Assembly (NCBI GenBank): GCA_965212245.1
Contig: OZ243107.1
Span: 2,790,001-2,854,000 of the forward strand
Direction: 5' to 3'
Origin: CAKZNE01 sp040222435
GTDB lineage: Bacteria; Bacteroidota; Bacteroidia; Flavobacteriales; Schleiferiaceae
Length of the DNA: 64,000 nucleotides
Made by a program: the position numbers and the translations under genes. Below the pieces are notes generated by a model that saw only the letters and a list, made by a program, of their open reading frames with translations, had not been told where the DNA came from and ran no database searches. The number at the start of each line of letters is the position of its first letter. Position 1 is the stretch's first letter. Below are positions 25,692 to 35,072 of the stretch, piece after piece.

Positions 25692-27101
25692 ATGAAAAAA
25701 CTAGTTTGGATTTTAATAGCTGTGATAGGAGTGAGCGCTACTACCCAAGCTCAATCCAAATGGGGTGAGGACAGTATTAAATGTCGTGAAAACCTCTACA
25801 TATATTATGAATTGGCAAAAGGTAAAAATTATGTAGATGCCTATGATGGCTGGAAATACGTTTTTGATAACTGCCCTTCCTCAAGTAAGAATAATGTCAT
25901 CTTTGGACCATACATTGTAGAAGCTAAAATAAAAGCTACTGCAGATGAAGCTCAAAAAGCTCAATTTAAGCAGATGCTAATGGATGTGTATGACAAGAGG
26001 GTAGAGCTCTATCCGGATGATGAGGCATATGTACTTGAGCGTAAGGGTTTAGATATGCTTCAACATTACCCTGACAGTACTTTGAAAACGTATAAAATCT
26101 TTAAAAGAGCCCTTGATTTAAGCAATGAACATAGTGCGGCTTTTTATAATGCCTACTTTATAGCCGCAGCCCGCCTCTTTAATGATAAAGTTTTTGAGAT
26201 TAAAGATGTTTTTCAGGCCTACAATGTGGTACAGGAGGGTTTGGAATACAATAACAATGTATTGAACCGCGAGATAAAGGAGCTGAAAGACAAACAGGAG
26301 GCAGGTACCATTACGGATAAAGAAATCAAACAACTGGAAAAAGCAGAACGTGAACTGGAACGTTTTGATGATGTGGCTTCTAACAACGAAAAAGTATTAG
26401 GCCCCATTGCTACTTGCGAAAAGCTTGAGCTTATATACAATGAAGAAACCTTTCAAGCCAATATGACTGATGCAGTTTGGTTACGCAGGGCTTCTAAAAT
26501 GCTGTCTAAGGAACGTCAAAATGATGAAGGTGAGAGTGTGGATTGTACGGATAACCCTATTTTCTTTAAGGTGGCTGAAGCTTTGTATAAGCTTGAGCCA
26601 TCGGTGAGCGCTGCCCGTTCTATGGGTATTATGGCCTATAAAAATAATGAGTTCAGTAAATCAGCGAATTATTTTAAAGAAGCTGCTGAAAAGGAAGTGG
26701 ACCCTAAAAAATCGGCTAGCGATTATCTGAAGCTCGCTGCCTCATATCAAAAAGTAGGTCGCCTTTCTGATTCAAAGAATGCTGCCCTTAAAGCCGCTTC
26801 GATGCGCAAAGGTTGGGGCGATCCCTATATCTTGTTAGCTACTATTTACGCACAGGCTGATGGTACTTGTGGTGCCAATGTATTTGAGAAGAAGGCAGTG
26901 TACTGGGCGGCTATTGATAAACTGGAGTATGCCCGTAGTATAGACGCCAGTGTAAACAATAAAGCCAATCGTTTGATTGCTATCTACAAGAAGCAAATAC
27001 CCGACAAGAGTATTAGTTTTCAGCTTCAACACGAGCAGGGCGAAAAATTTACTATTGGTTGCTGGATAGGTGAAACTATCACAGCCGACTGGAATATATG
27101 A
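25692..27101 (+). CDS. periplasmic tetratricopeptide repeat protein
   Basis: 469 residues. A signal peptide (1-20, ending TTQAQ) precedes helical repeats of TPR type, clearest at about residues 290-390 (SMGIMAYKNNEFSKSANYF, then ASYQKVGRLSDSKNAALKAA). A charged coiled-coil-like stretch lies at about 195-225. TPR proteins serve as protein-binding scaffolds; no partner is known here. Its stop overlaps the start of lptC by ATGA, so it may contribute to envelope assembly. That role is inferred from neighbourhood only. Confidence 0.8.
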   Translation: MKKLVWILIAVIGVSATTQAQSKWGEDSIKCRENLYIYYELAKGKNYVDAYDGWKYVFDNCPSSSKNNVIFGPYIVEAKIKATADEAQKAQFKQMLMDVYDKRVELYPDDEAYVLERKGLDMLQHYPDSTLKTYKIFKRALDLSNEHSAAFYNAYFIAAARLFNDKVFEIKDVFQAYNVVQEGLEYNNNVLNREIKELKDKQEAGTITDKEIKQLEKAERELERFDDVASNNEKVLGPIATCEKLELIYNEETFQANMTDAVWLRRASKMLSKERQNDEGESVDCTDNPIFFKVAEALYKLEPSVSAARSMGIMAYKNNEFSKSANYFKEAAEKEVDPKKSASDYLKLAASYQKVGRLSDSKNAALKAASMRKGWGDPYILLATIYAQADGTCGANVFEKKAVYWAAIDKLEYARSIDASVNNKANRLIAIYKKQIPDKSISFQLQHEQGEKFTIGCWIGETITADWNI

Positions 27102-27676
27102 GTCAGGGAAAAATTGTTTTAAAAAAAAGCATTGTGGCTTTAGCCACAATGCTTTTTTTGTATTCCTGTGAGAATGATATTAATGAAGTAAAGAACGTTA
27201 CACAAGATCAAAAAATTCCGCTGGAAATTCAGGAGAACCTGGAGTTGATCTATTCCGATAGCAGTTTTACCAAAATGGAATTGAAGGCACCTCTTGCCGA
27301 AAACTACCCGCAACTTGATGAACCGGAAATGGTATTTCCCAAGGGGATAAAGGTTCGCTTTTTTGATGCTTATGGAAAAGAAGACTCAAGGTTAAAGGCT
27401 GATTATGCTATACACTACGCTAATAAAAGACTATGGCATGCCGTGGGAGATGTAGTGGTGGTTAATAAAAAGGGAGAGCAGCTTAATACAGAAGAATTAT
27501 ATTGGGACGAGAAAAAAGAGCTCATTTATTCTGAAGTGTTTGTGAAAATCACTACGGATGATGAGATAATCATGGGTGAAGGTTTTGAAGCTGATCAAAA
27601 TTTCACTAATTATACCATATCAAAAGTAACCGGACAAATTACTATAGAGGATGATGAAGATGATCAAGATCGTTGA
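27098..27676 (+). CDS. lptC: LPS export protein LptC
   Basis: 192 residues. LptC spans the periplasm from the LptBFG transporter to LptA and passes lipopolysaccharide outward. Here it begins with a lipoprotein-like signal (lipobox LYSC, Cys at about 24) in place of the single anchor helix of E. coli LptC. The body has the beta-jellyroll hallmarks, including VRFFDAYGKEDSRLKADYA and the strand GDVVVVNKKGEQLNTEEL with YWD. The acidic tail ends EDDEDDQDR. The start is chosen by the ATGA overlap with the TPR gene. Codons 9-20, the signal peptide, contain a perfect terminator-like hairpin. The lptA, lptB, lptF and lptG genes are not in this window. Confidence 0.88.
   Translation: MSQGKIVLKKSIVALATMLFLYSCENDINEVKNVTQDQKIPLEIQENLELIYSDSSFTKMELKAPLAENYPQLDEPEMVFPKGIKVRFFDAYGKEDSRLKADYAIHYANKRLWHAVGDVVVVNKKGEQLNTEELYWDEKKELIYSEVFVKITTDDEIIMGEGFEADQNFTNYTISKVTGQITIEDDEDDQDR
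27122..27159. terminator. perfect terminator-like hairpin inside the lptC signal peptide
   Basis: Eighteen bases (27122-27139) are the exact reverse complement of 27142-27159, leaving a two-base centre. The GC-containing core GCATTGTGGCT/AGCCACAATGC is flanked by seven A on one side and seven T on the other, the shape of a bidirectional intrinsic terminator. It lies within coding sequence, just after the lptC start, and could attenuate read-through from the upstream genes. Confidence 0.75.
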
Positions 27677-27857
27677 GATCGCGTGGATTGTTGTGGCTGT
27701 AATCTCAGCACTGGAGCTGGTAAGGCTTTGGGGCAGCGGAGATGTGAAGTTCTGGTATTTCCTGGGCTTTATGGTAGTAGCTATTTTCATGTTTTTCTTC
27801 CGTAGAAGACAACGTCAGCGAATGGAGCGCTATAAGAGGGAACACCCCGAGGATTAA
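27651..27857 (+). CDS. small membrane protein of unknown function
   Basis: 68 residues (or 65 if the ATG at 27660 is used) with two hydrophobic segments (IAWIVVAVISALELV and FWYFLGFMVVAIFMFFF), followed by a strongly basic tail RRRQRQRMERYKREHPED. It overlaps the end of lptC and touches the start of the next gene, so it belongs to the same operon. Short two-helix proteins of this kind are conserved next to lptC in Bacteroidota but have no assigned role that I know. Confidence 0.7.
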   Translation: MMKMIKIVEIAWIVVAVISALELVRLWGSGDVKFWYFLGFMVVAIFMFFFRRRQRQRMERYKREHPED

Positions 27858-29113
27858 TGACCATTATAGGGTATATCATATTCTCCATTTTGTTTTCGGC
27901 CTTTTTTTCCGGGGTTGAGATAGCGTTTGTGTCTTCCAATCGTTTTCATATTGAGATTGAAAATAAGAAGGGGAATTTCGCATACCAGATCATAAGCTTT
28001 CTGGTTAAGAACCCTTCCCGGTTTATAGCTACCATGCTGGTGGGTAATAACATTGCCTTAGTATTGTATGGTCTGTTTATGCCCGAATTGCTTAATCCTC
28101 TCTTAAGCAGCCTGGAAAATGAATATCTTTTATTACTACTGCAAACCGTACTCTCCACCATCATTATACTGGTAATTGCTGAGTTTTTGCCTAAAGCGGT
28201 TTTTAATACACATTCTACCCGTCTATTGGAAATATTTGCCCTTCCCAGCTCGGTTTTTTACGTCATTTTTTACCCGGTGGTAAGCCTCATGATCGGGATC
28301 AGTAATTTTGTTATGCGTTATATTTTGAGGGCTAAAGAAAATGAATCGCAACATGTTTTTGATCGCGTAGATCTTGATAATTATATCCGTGAGCGTACAG
28401 ATAGCTCCAGTAATGGCGAGCAGGAAGAGGACCATGAGATACAAATTTTCCGAAATGCATTGGAGTTCAGTGAGCGTAAGGCCCGTGAGTTTATGGTACC
28501 CCGTACGGAAATGATTGCGATGGATGTGACTCAGAATATCAGGGTTCTTAAAGATAAATTCATTGAGTCCAGCTTATCTAAAATATTGATCTTTAAAGAT
28601 TCTGTTGATAATATAATCGGTTATACACACAGCTTTGAGTTGTTTAAAAAGCCTCAAAATATCCGTTCTATATTGCGCCCGGTTAGTTTTATTCCTGAGA
28701 GTATGCCGGCTAATGAAATACTGAACCTACTTATCCGGGAAAGAAGAAGTATAGCGGTTGTACTGGATGAATTTGGGGGCACTTCAGGCCTGGTAACAGT
28801 TGAAGATATTGTAGAAGAGCTTTTTGGAGAGATTGATGATGAACATGATGTTGAGGAGCTCACAGAAACTAAACTGGCAGAGAACGAGTATCGTTTTTCA
28901 GCACGTCAGGAAATTGACTATCTCAACGAGAAATATGACCTCAAGCTTCCGGAATCAGAAAACTATTCTACTTTGGGTGGTTTGATCATTGATCATCTGG
29001 AAAGCATTCCTCAAAAAGGAGAAAAACTGCACGTTAGCCCCTTTGTTTTTTCCATTGAACAGGTTTCCAATTCTAAAATTGAGGAAATCAGGCTTAAGAT
29101 ATTGGAAGATTAA
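27857..29113 (+). CDS. CNNM/CorC-type transporter (DUF21, CBS pair, CorC_HlyC)
   Basis: 418 residues. Residues about 1-150 form a DUF21/CNNM membrane domain with several hydrophobic segments and the motif FFSGVEIAFVSSNR. Residues about 205-320 hold two CBS domains (FMVPRTEMIAMD, then VVLDEFGGTSGLVTVEDI). The end (about 335-415) is a CorC_HlyC domain (YSTLGGLIIDHL). Members export or regulate divalent cations, mainly magnesium, and were once called hemolysins. The exact ion is unknown. The ATG shares a base with the stop of the preceding small gene. Confidence 0.88.
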   Translation: MTIIGYIIFSILFSAFFSGVEIAFVSSNRFHIEIENKKGNFAYQIISFLVKNPSRFIATMLVGNNIALVLYGLFMPELLNPLLSSLENEYLLLLLQTVLSTIIILVIAEFLPKAVFNTHSTRLLEIFALPSSVFYVIFYPVVSLMIGISNFVMRYILRAKENESQHVFDRVDLDNYIRERTDSSSNGEQEEDHEIQIFRNALEFSERKAREFMVPRTEMIAMDVTQNIRVLKDKFIESSLSKILIFKDSVDNIIGYTHSFELFKKPQNIRSILRPVSFIPESMPANEILNLLIRERRSIAVVLDEFGGTSGLVTVEDIVEELFGEIDDEHDVEELTETKLAENEYRFSARQEIDYLNEKYDLKLPESENYSTLGGLIIDHLESIPQKGEKLHVSPFVFSIEQVSNSKIEEIRLKILED

Positions 29114-29228
29114 AATCGCTAATCTGTGCTGTTCCTGCTATCAGCCTTAAATTATCGCTGGAATAGCATATAATCTTTTCATTGACAATTGTATATTCGC
29201 AACCTTAAAAATTTAAAGAAGAAGATAG

Positions 29229-31391
29229 ATGGCGACTTTAGAGCGTATCAGACAGCGTTCAGGATTACTGATCATAATTATTGGTTTGGCCATGTTAGCC
29301 TTTATCCTGACGGACCTTTTAGGATCCGGTAATTCAATCTTTCGTGGAGATGCAGGAGTAGTTGGAAAGGTAAACGGCCGCAATATTCAAATCCAGGATT
29401 TTAGCGAGAGAATGGATAATTATGAAACGGCACTTCGCGCTCAAAATCCACAACAGCAACAAAACTTTACCCGTAAGCAAATTGCTGATGGTGCCTGGAA
29501 TGAATTATTGCAAGAAGAAATTATGGGCGAGCAATATGAGGAAATGGGTTTTACCGTAACCTCACGCGAGTTATATGATCGCCTAAAGTCAAATCCAAAT
29601 GTGCAATCTGCTCAGGTATTTCAAGATCAGGTTACAGGTCAGTTCAGTGAAGCACTGTTCCAGCAATACCTGAGTAATATGCGTGATCAACGTGATAGCG
29701 ACCCCCGTGCAGCTGAAGCCTACCAACAATGGTTGGATTTTGAGACCGGTACTGAGAAAGCGGCCTTGAACCAGAAATATACTTCCGCCATCCAAAAGGG
29801 GTTATATATGCCCACTAAACTGGCAAAGATGGAATATATGCGAGATAATGCTTCTTCTACTGCACAATTCCTGGCTATGGAATATGCTTCAGTTTCTGAT
29901 TCAAGCATCAGCGTTACCGATGCGGATTTCAAGAAATACTACAATGAACACAAGGAAGAGTATAAGACTGAAGATAATACCGGGATAGAATTTGTGAATT
30001 TTCGCATAGAGCCTTCACAGGCTGACCGGGATGAAGTGGTAAATGAACTTAAGAGTTTCCTTAACTCTGAAGTAAGGGGTAATGATACTATCAAATCCTT
30101 TGGTGCTACAGATGATGACTCTACGTATGCCGCTAATCGTTCGGATCTTGGAGTGACCGGTATTTACTATAGAAAAAACAATTTACCCGCTGGCATCGAT
30201 TCTACTATAATGGATCGCGAAGCAGGTTATGTTGAGGGACCTTATGAAAATGGGAACTATTATACGATTACCAAAGTGTCAGGCTTTACAACTTTACCGG
30301 ATTCGGTTAATGCCCGTCATATACTGATTACCTTCAATAATGGTCAGAATAACGCTGAACGCTCTTTTGAGGATGCCAAGTCTTTAGCTGATAGCTTGTT
30401 GACACTGGTAAAAGACGACTCTACCCGGTTTACGGATTTAGCTGTGCAGTACTCTGACGATCCGGGCTCTAAAATTAAAGGTGGTAACCTGGGTTGGTTT
30501 GATGACCGCACCATGGTTAGGCCGTTTTCCAATTATTGTTTTAATAATGATGAAGGTGAAATAGGCCTGGTACCTTCTCAATTTGGTTTCCACATTATTC
30601 AGATCATGGATCAGAAAGGTAGTTCTAAGGCTGTTAAACTGGTAACTATCGCCAGAGAACTGGCGCCCAGCGATCAAACTTATGATGATGTTTATAATGA
30701 GGCCAGTGCTTTTGCTGCTGAAGTGGATGGTGTAGACTCATTCAGTAGTATAGCCGAAGAGAAGGGGTACAGTCCAAGACCTATCACCAATTTGAAATCT
30801 TTTGATGAAAGTATACCCGGTTTAGGTGCTAATCGTGAGATTGTAAAATGGACACATGACGAAGAGACCAATATTGGCAATATCCAGTTGTTTAACAATA
30901 ATAACAACTCCTTTGTAGTAGTTATTCTTACCGAAAAGGAAGAAGAAGGTTATGCTTCTTTAGAGAGTATTAAAGAAAGAATAGAGCCTGCTGTGATCCG
31001 TCAGAAAAAAGCGGAACAGTTCAAAGAGAAATTTAATAAGGCCACTGGTGAAGGCAAGGATCTTGCTGCTATTGGAAATGAATTAGGATTGGAAGTAAAA
31101 GATCAGGTGGCTAACTTCAGTGGTGCTTCCATTAGCGGTTATGGCCGTGAGCCCAAAGTGGTTGGTGTTATGTGTGGAATACCTACCAATAAAGTTTCGG
31201 AACCTATTGAAGGTGAAAGGGGTGTATACCTGGTGCAAGTGGCCAGTCGTACTGAACCAAATGAATTACCTGATTATAGTGCTCAGCAGTCTCAGGCTAC
31301 CAATAATGCACGCTCAAGTGTGCCGGGCCGTTTGTTTACATCGCTTAAAGAAGATGCGAAGATTAAAGACAACAGAGCTAAATTTTATTAG
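29229..31391 (+). CDS. ppiD: PpiD-type periplasmic foldase with peptidyl-prolyl isomerase domain
   Basis: 720 residues. A single N-terminal membrane helix (about 12-32, LLIIIIGLAMLAFILTDLL) anchors it in the inner membrane. A SurA-N-like chaperone region follows, and a parvulin-type rotamase domain at about 360-460 (ARHILITFN, DPGSKIKGGNLGWF, FGFHIIQI). It helps outer-membrane and secreted proteins fold after Sec export, useful in an organism with many T9SS substrates. It has its own leader of 115 bases, with only a weak minus-7 match (TATATTCG), and a strong terminator follows. Confidence 0.9.
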   Translation: MATLERIRQRSGLLIIIIGLAMLAFILTDLLGSGNSIFRGDAGVVGKVNGRNIQIQDFSERMDNYETALRAQNPQQQQNFTRKQIADGAWNELLQEEIMGEQYEEMGFTVTSRELYDRLKSNPNVQSAQVFQDQVTGQFSEALFQQYLSNMRDQRDSDPRAAEAYQQWLDFETGTEKAALNQKYTSAIQKGLYMPTKLAKMEYMRDNASSTAQFLAMEYASVSDSSISVTDADFKKYYNEHKEEYKTEDNTGIEFVNFRIEPSQADRDEVVNELKSFLNSEVRGNDTIKSFGATDDDSTYAANRSDLGVTGIYYRKNNLPAGIDSTIMDREAGYVEGPYENGNYYTITKVSGFTTLPDSVNARHILITFNNGQNNAERSFEDAKSLADSLLTLVKDDSTRFTDLAVQYSDDPGSKIKGGNLGWFDDRTMVRPFSNYCFNNDEGEIGLVPSQFGFHIIQIMDQKGSSKAVKLVTIARELAPSDQTYDDVYNEASAFAAEVDGVDSFSSIAEEKGYSPRPITNLKSFDESIPGLGANREIVKWTHDEETNIGNIQLFNNNNNSFVVVILTEKEEEGYASLESIKERIEPAVIRQKKAEQFKEKFNKATGEGKDLAAIGNELGLEVKDQVANFSGASISGYGREPKVVGVMCGIPTNKVSEPIEGERGVYLVQVASRTEPNELPDYSAQQSQATNNARSSVPGRLFTSLKEDAKIKDNRAKFY

Positions 31392-31420
31392 AATCAAGAG
31401 TTTACCTTAAGCATAACAAG

Positions 31421-31449
31421 AAGAGCCCTTTCATTGAAAGGGCTTTTTT
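31421..31449. terminator. bidirectional terminator between ppiD and rodA
   Basis: AGCCCTTTC (31424-31432) pairs with GAAAGGGCT (31436-31444) across ATT, with T residues at 31445-31449 and A residues on the other side. It separates the convergent ppiD and rodA transcripts. Confidence 0.85.
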
Positions 31450-31452
31450 AAT

Positions 31453-32712
31453 TTAAAGAACCTGCAGACGGTAAGCGTCCAGTTTAATAAAGATGAATAA
31501 CAGTATGGTAAAGCCCCACAAAGAGGAGCCTCCATAACTGAAGAAAGGGAGTGGGATGCCAATTACCGGTGCCAGCCCAATGGTCATGGCGATATTAATG
31601 GCAAAGTGAAAGAAGAGTATGGATACCACACAATAACCATATACACGTGTAAATACAGACTTCTGGCGTTCAGCAACCTGTACTAAACGGAAGAATAGAA
31701 CAATGAAGAGAGTAATGAGCAAAGCGCTCCCTAAAAAGCCCCATTCTTCACCTACGGTACAAAAAATAAAATCGGTGCTCTGTTCAGGAACAAAGTCAAA
31801 TTTGGTTTGGGTGCCCTGTAAAAAGCCTTTTCCCTTTAAACCACCTGAACCAATGGCGATCATAGATTGGTTGGTATTATAACCAATACCTTTAGGGTCA
31901 TGGGCTTTACCCAATAAAATATTGATCCGGTTGCGATGCCGGTCTTCCAGTACATTGTTAAAAGCGTAATCTACACTATAGGTAAAGAGGATGGCAACGG
32001 ATAGAACTCCCAGAATACGCCAATAAAAACCACGCACTTTTCTGGTGATTAATAAAGTGATAAGTGCAATTATACCCAGTCCAATTAGTACTGATACCTT
32101 ATCAAAAACCAGACATAGAATAAATAAAACGGCAAGGCTTAGTCCAAAGAAAATGTAGTTACCCGGCAGGCCTTCACGGTATAACACCAGTAAAAGAGAG
32201 GTGTACACCAGTGCTGAGCCAGGGTCGGGTTGAGGAATAATGATTGCAGCTGGAATAAATATCACCGCGAATGCTATTAAACGATCCCGCCAGCGCTTGA
32301 TGGAAATACCATCGGTGCTGGCAAAACGTGCCAGGGCCAGGGCTGTGGCAAACTTGGCAAATTCGGAGGGTTGAAGACTAAAGCTCCCCAAGGCAAACCA
32401 GGAGCGTGCACCAGCCACTTCCTTACCAAAAATTAATACACCAATTAAAGATAGTATGCTTAAAAAGTAAATAGGATAGGCGAGTGCCTGAAATATTTTG
32501 CCGTCTGTGAATAATATAATGATCCCTAAGAATAAGGACGTAAGGATCCATATCAACTGGCGCCCGTATTCCTCGTTCATATCTAAAATACTGCTGTTCT
32601 CCTCATTAAAAACGGCAGCGTAAATATTGCCCCACCCCATAAATACCAAGAGGAGATAGAGGAAAACCAAAAACCAGTCTATATTGGTAAAGATGCTCCG
32701 GTTTTCTCTCAT
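31453..32712 (-). CDS. rodA: RodA, SEDS peptidoglycan glycosyltransferase
   Basis: 419 residues with about ten membrane segments. RodA polymerises lipid II during lateral wall growth together with PBP2. Family marks include FSLQPSEFAKFATALALARF, the loop with QPDPGSALVY, GLKGKGFLQGTQTKFDFVPE and the final PFFSYGGSSLW. Length is typical. It overlaps the upstream mrdA gene by 4 bases (ATGA) and ends the mre operon. Confidence 0.95.
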   Translation of the reverse strand: MRENRSIFTNIDWFLVFLYLLLVFMGWGNIYAAVFNEENSSILDMNEEYGRQLIWILTSLFLGIIILFTDGKIFQALAYPIYFLSILSLIGVLIFGKEVAGARSWFALGSFSLQPSEFAKFATALALARFASTDGISIKRWRDRLIAFAVIFIPAAIIIPQPDPGSALVYTSLLLVLYREGLPGNYIFFGLSLAVLFILCLVFDKVSVLIGLGIIALITLLITRKVRGFYWRILGVLSVAILFTYSVDYAFNNVLEDRHRNRINILLGKAHDPKGIGYNTNQSMIAIGSGGLKGKGFLQGTQTKFDFVPEQSTDFIFCTVGEEWGFLGSALLITLFIVLFFRLVQVAERQKSVFTRVYGYCVVSILFFHFAINIAMTIGLAPVIGIPLPFFSYGGSSLWGFTILLFIFIKLDAYRLQVL

Positions 32713-34565
32713 GGGGTGTTTTGGGTTAGAAGCTTCTTGATGTATTTTCCTTCCAACTGTTTTTGATATTCTTCGGCCAATGAGCCTTCAAACATCCGCT
32801 TTTCCATTTCCGGGCGACTGACCTCACCGGTGATATACTTTTCAATCATGAGGCTGGCAATAGGAGCGGCCCAACGGCTACCCCAATAACCGTTCTCAAC
32901 AATAATAGCAATGGCTATTTTGGGGTTGTTACGGGGAGCGAAGGCCACAAAAATAGAGTGATCCTGTCCGTGAGGATTTTCAGCGGTCCCGGTTTTTCCA
33001 CACATCTCAATACTATCATGGCGACTGTAACGGGCTGTACCTTTCTCAAAGACATCAAACATACCGTTGATCACTTCTTCGAAGTGAACACTGTCAATAG
33101 TGGTGTATTTGGGCTGGGTATAATTAGGGTCATCCAGTTTAACCCCGTTTACCTTTCGTATAATATGAGGGGTATAATAATAACCCTTGTTTGCAATGGC
33201 TGCAGTCATATTAGCCATTTGGATAGGAGTGAGTAATAACTCGCCCTGGCCAATTCCCAATGAAATGGTGCTTACTGCCCTCCATCCGGTATAGCCAAAT
33301 GCTTTGTCGTAATAGTTTGCACTGGGTACAAAGCCTTTTCTGCCTGTGGGTAAATCATTATTAAGGAACTTGCCTAAACCAAAGCTGGATACATGACGGT
33401 TCCAGGCATCCATGCCTTGCTGTGCGGAAGGATATTTTTCAATGATAGATTTAAATACATTGCAATAGTAATTGTTACAGGATTTACTAATACTGGTGCG
33501 TAAAGCAATGGGATAATTGGTGCCGCAGTGGCACGCCACATGCAGGCGTCCGTAATGAAAACCATGGTGGCAAGTATAAGTACTATTAGGGGTAAGTGTA
33601 CCTTCCTGTAAGCCTATTAATGCATTGATTACTTTAAAGGGAGAGCCGGGCGGATACTCCGCAAGCAGCCCACGGTCATAAAGCGGTTTATTAATACTAT
33701 CCACATAAAGCTGGCTGTAATTCCTGGTGCGGTCCCTTCCCACCATTAGCTCAGGGTCGTAACTGGGACTGGTAACCAGGGAAAGTATTTCTCCACTGGT
33801 GGGTTCAATGGCTACCACACTTCCGCGTTTGCCTTGCATTAGGGCTTCTCCATACCGTTGAAGCTCTATATCAATGGTACTGGTAATATCTTTACCGGGA
33901 GATGGAAGTGTATCGTATTCACCTTCAGAGAACGAGCCTTTTACACGGTTGTGTACATCTACTAACTTATATTGAACTCCGGCCTTCCCCCGTAAAATAT
34001 CTTCGTATGACTTTTCAATACCGGTGATTCCCACCAGGTCTCCCTTTTTATAACCCGGGTTATTTTCCAGAAAACGATCTGAAGCTTCGCCAATAAACCC
34101 TAACACGTTGGCTCCTGATTTATGGGGGTATTCACGAAGTATCCTCTTTTGGGGGTAAAACCCTTTGAATTCGTGCAGTTTTTCCTGGAAGTAAGCGTAT
34201 TGTTCTTTACTGATCTGCTTAATGAAAATAGAAGGCTTGATCCGGGAGTAGTTCCGGGCTTTTTCCAGTCTCTCCACAAAATCAGTAACAGAAATATTTA
34301 CCAGGCGGCAAAATAGTGCTGTATCCAGATCTTTCACCTTCATAGGTGTTACCATAAGATCGTAAGCCGATTGATTACCTACCAACAAAATATGGTTACG
34401 ATCATAAATAAATCCCCTGCCGGGGTATACTTTCTCAATACGGATTACATTGTTCTCCGCAGATAATTTATAATCTTCCCGCAGCACCTGTATATAGAAA
34501 AGGCGCGCCAGAAAGATAAAGGCAAGGGAAATAAAGAAAAAGAAAAAGAGGTATTTACGTTCCAT
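32709..34565 (-). CDS. mrdA: penicillin-binding protein 2, elongation transpeptidase
   Basis: 618 residues. It cross-links peptidoglycan in the periplasm as RodA's partner. One N-terminal membrane helix (about 4-22) is followed by the PBP dimer domain and the transpeptidase domain, with active-site S-x-x-K as SPFK (in EYPPGSPFKVINAL), S-x-N as SCN and K-T-G as CGKTGTAENP. A Cys/His-bearing loop (CHHGFHYGRLHVACHCG) occurs in the transpeptidase part, as in other Bacteroidota and proteobacterial PBP2 zinc-binding loops. It lies 3 bases after mreD. Confidence 0.95.
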   Translation of the reverse strand: MERKYLFFFFFISLAFIFLARLFYIQVLREDYKLSAENNVIRIEKVYPGRGFIYDRNHILLVGNQSAYDLMVTPMKVKDLDTALFCRLVNISVTDFVERLEKARNYSRIKPSIFIKQISKEQYAYFQEKLHEFKGFYPQKRILREYPHKSGANVLGFIGEASDRFLENNPGYKKGDLVGITGIEKSYEDILRGKAGVQYKLVDVHNRVKGSFSEGEYDTLPSPGKDITSTIDIELQRYGEALMQGKRGSVVAIEPTSGEILSLVTSPSYDPELMVGRDRTRNYSQLYVDSINKPLYDRGLLAEYPPGSPFKVINALIGLQEGTLTPNSTYTCHHGFHYGRLHVACHCGTNYPIALRTSISKSCNNYYCNVFKSIIEKYPSAQQGMDAWNRHVSSFGLGKFLNNDLPTGRKGFVPSANYYDKAFGYTGWRAVSTISLGIGQGELLLTPIQMANMTAAIANKGYYYTPHIIRKVNGVKLDDPNYTQPKYTTIDSVHFEEVINGMFDVFEKGTARYSRHDSIEMCGKTGTAENPHGQDHSIFVAFAPRNNPKIAIAIIVENGYWGSRWAAPIASLMIEKYITGEVSRPEMEKRMFEGSLAEEYQKQLEGKYIKKLLTQNTP

Positions 34566-34568
34566 TGA

Positions 34569-35072
34569 TCAACTCCGTCTCCTGAAATTCCACAACTGTA
34601 CGATCAATACAAAAGTAAGTGTAAAAATAGAGCTATAAAGAGTGCGCACTAAAACTATTCCAATATCTGTCCAGCGAAATGCTTCAAGCATAAACAGGAT
34701 GAAATGATGAAGGAATATGGCAAATATGGAGTAGATGAGCATACTGGGTAATCCAAAGTTTGTGATTTTCAGATCCTCAAAATCGGCACCCTGTCTGCGA
34801 CTTACCAGCCTTAGAAAGGCCGGCCTCAGGTACGCCAAAACCAAACTGGCCGAGGTGTGGACCCCTCCGCTATTCTCAAAAATATCAACACAAAGGCCTA
34901 TTAAAAATGCATTTAACAGTAACAGTCCCCTGGAAGTGCTAACCGGCAGGTAAAGCAGAAAAATAATGTAGATATAAGGATTCATATACCCCAGGAAGAA
35001 TACATGATTAAACACCAATACCTGAAGCAATACAGCGGTAATAAAATACAGTATGTACTTAAGCCCAGACAT
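34569..35072 (-). CDS. mreD: rod shape-determining protein MreD
   Basis: 167 residues, almost entirely hydrophobic, with about five membrane helices. The motif FLIGLCVDIFENSGGVHTSA matches the conserved GLxxDIFxxxxLG region of MreD. It links MreC to the inner-membrane elongation complex. Start and stop touch those of mreC and mrdA (ATG shares a base with the mreC stop). Confidence 0.88.
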   Translation of the reverse strand: MSGLKYILYFITAVLLQVLVFNHVFFLGYMNPYIYIIFLLYLPVSTSRGLLLLNAFLIGLCVDIFENSGGVHTSASLVLAYLRPAFLRLVSRRQGADFEDLKITNFGLPSMLIYSIFAIFLHHFILFMLEAFRWTDIGIVLVRTLYSSIFTLTFVLIVQLWNFRRRS

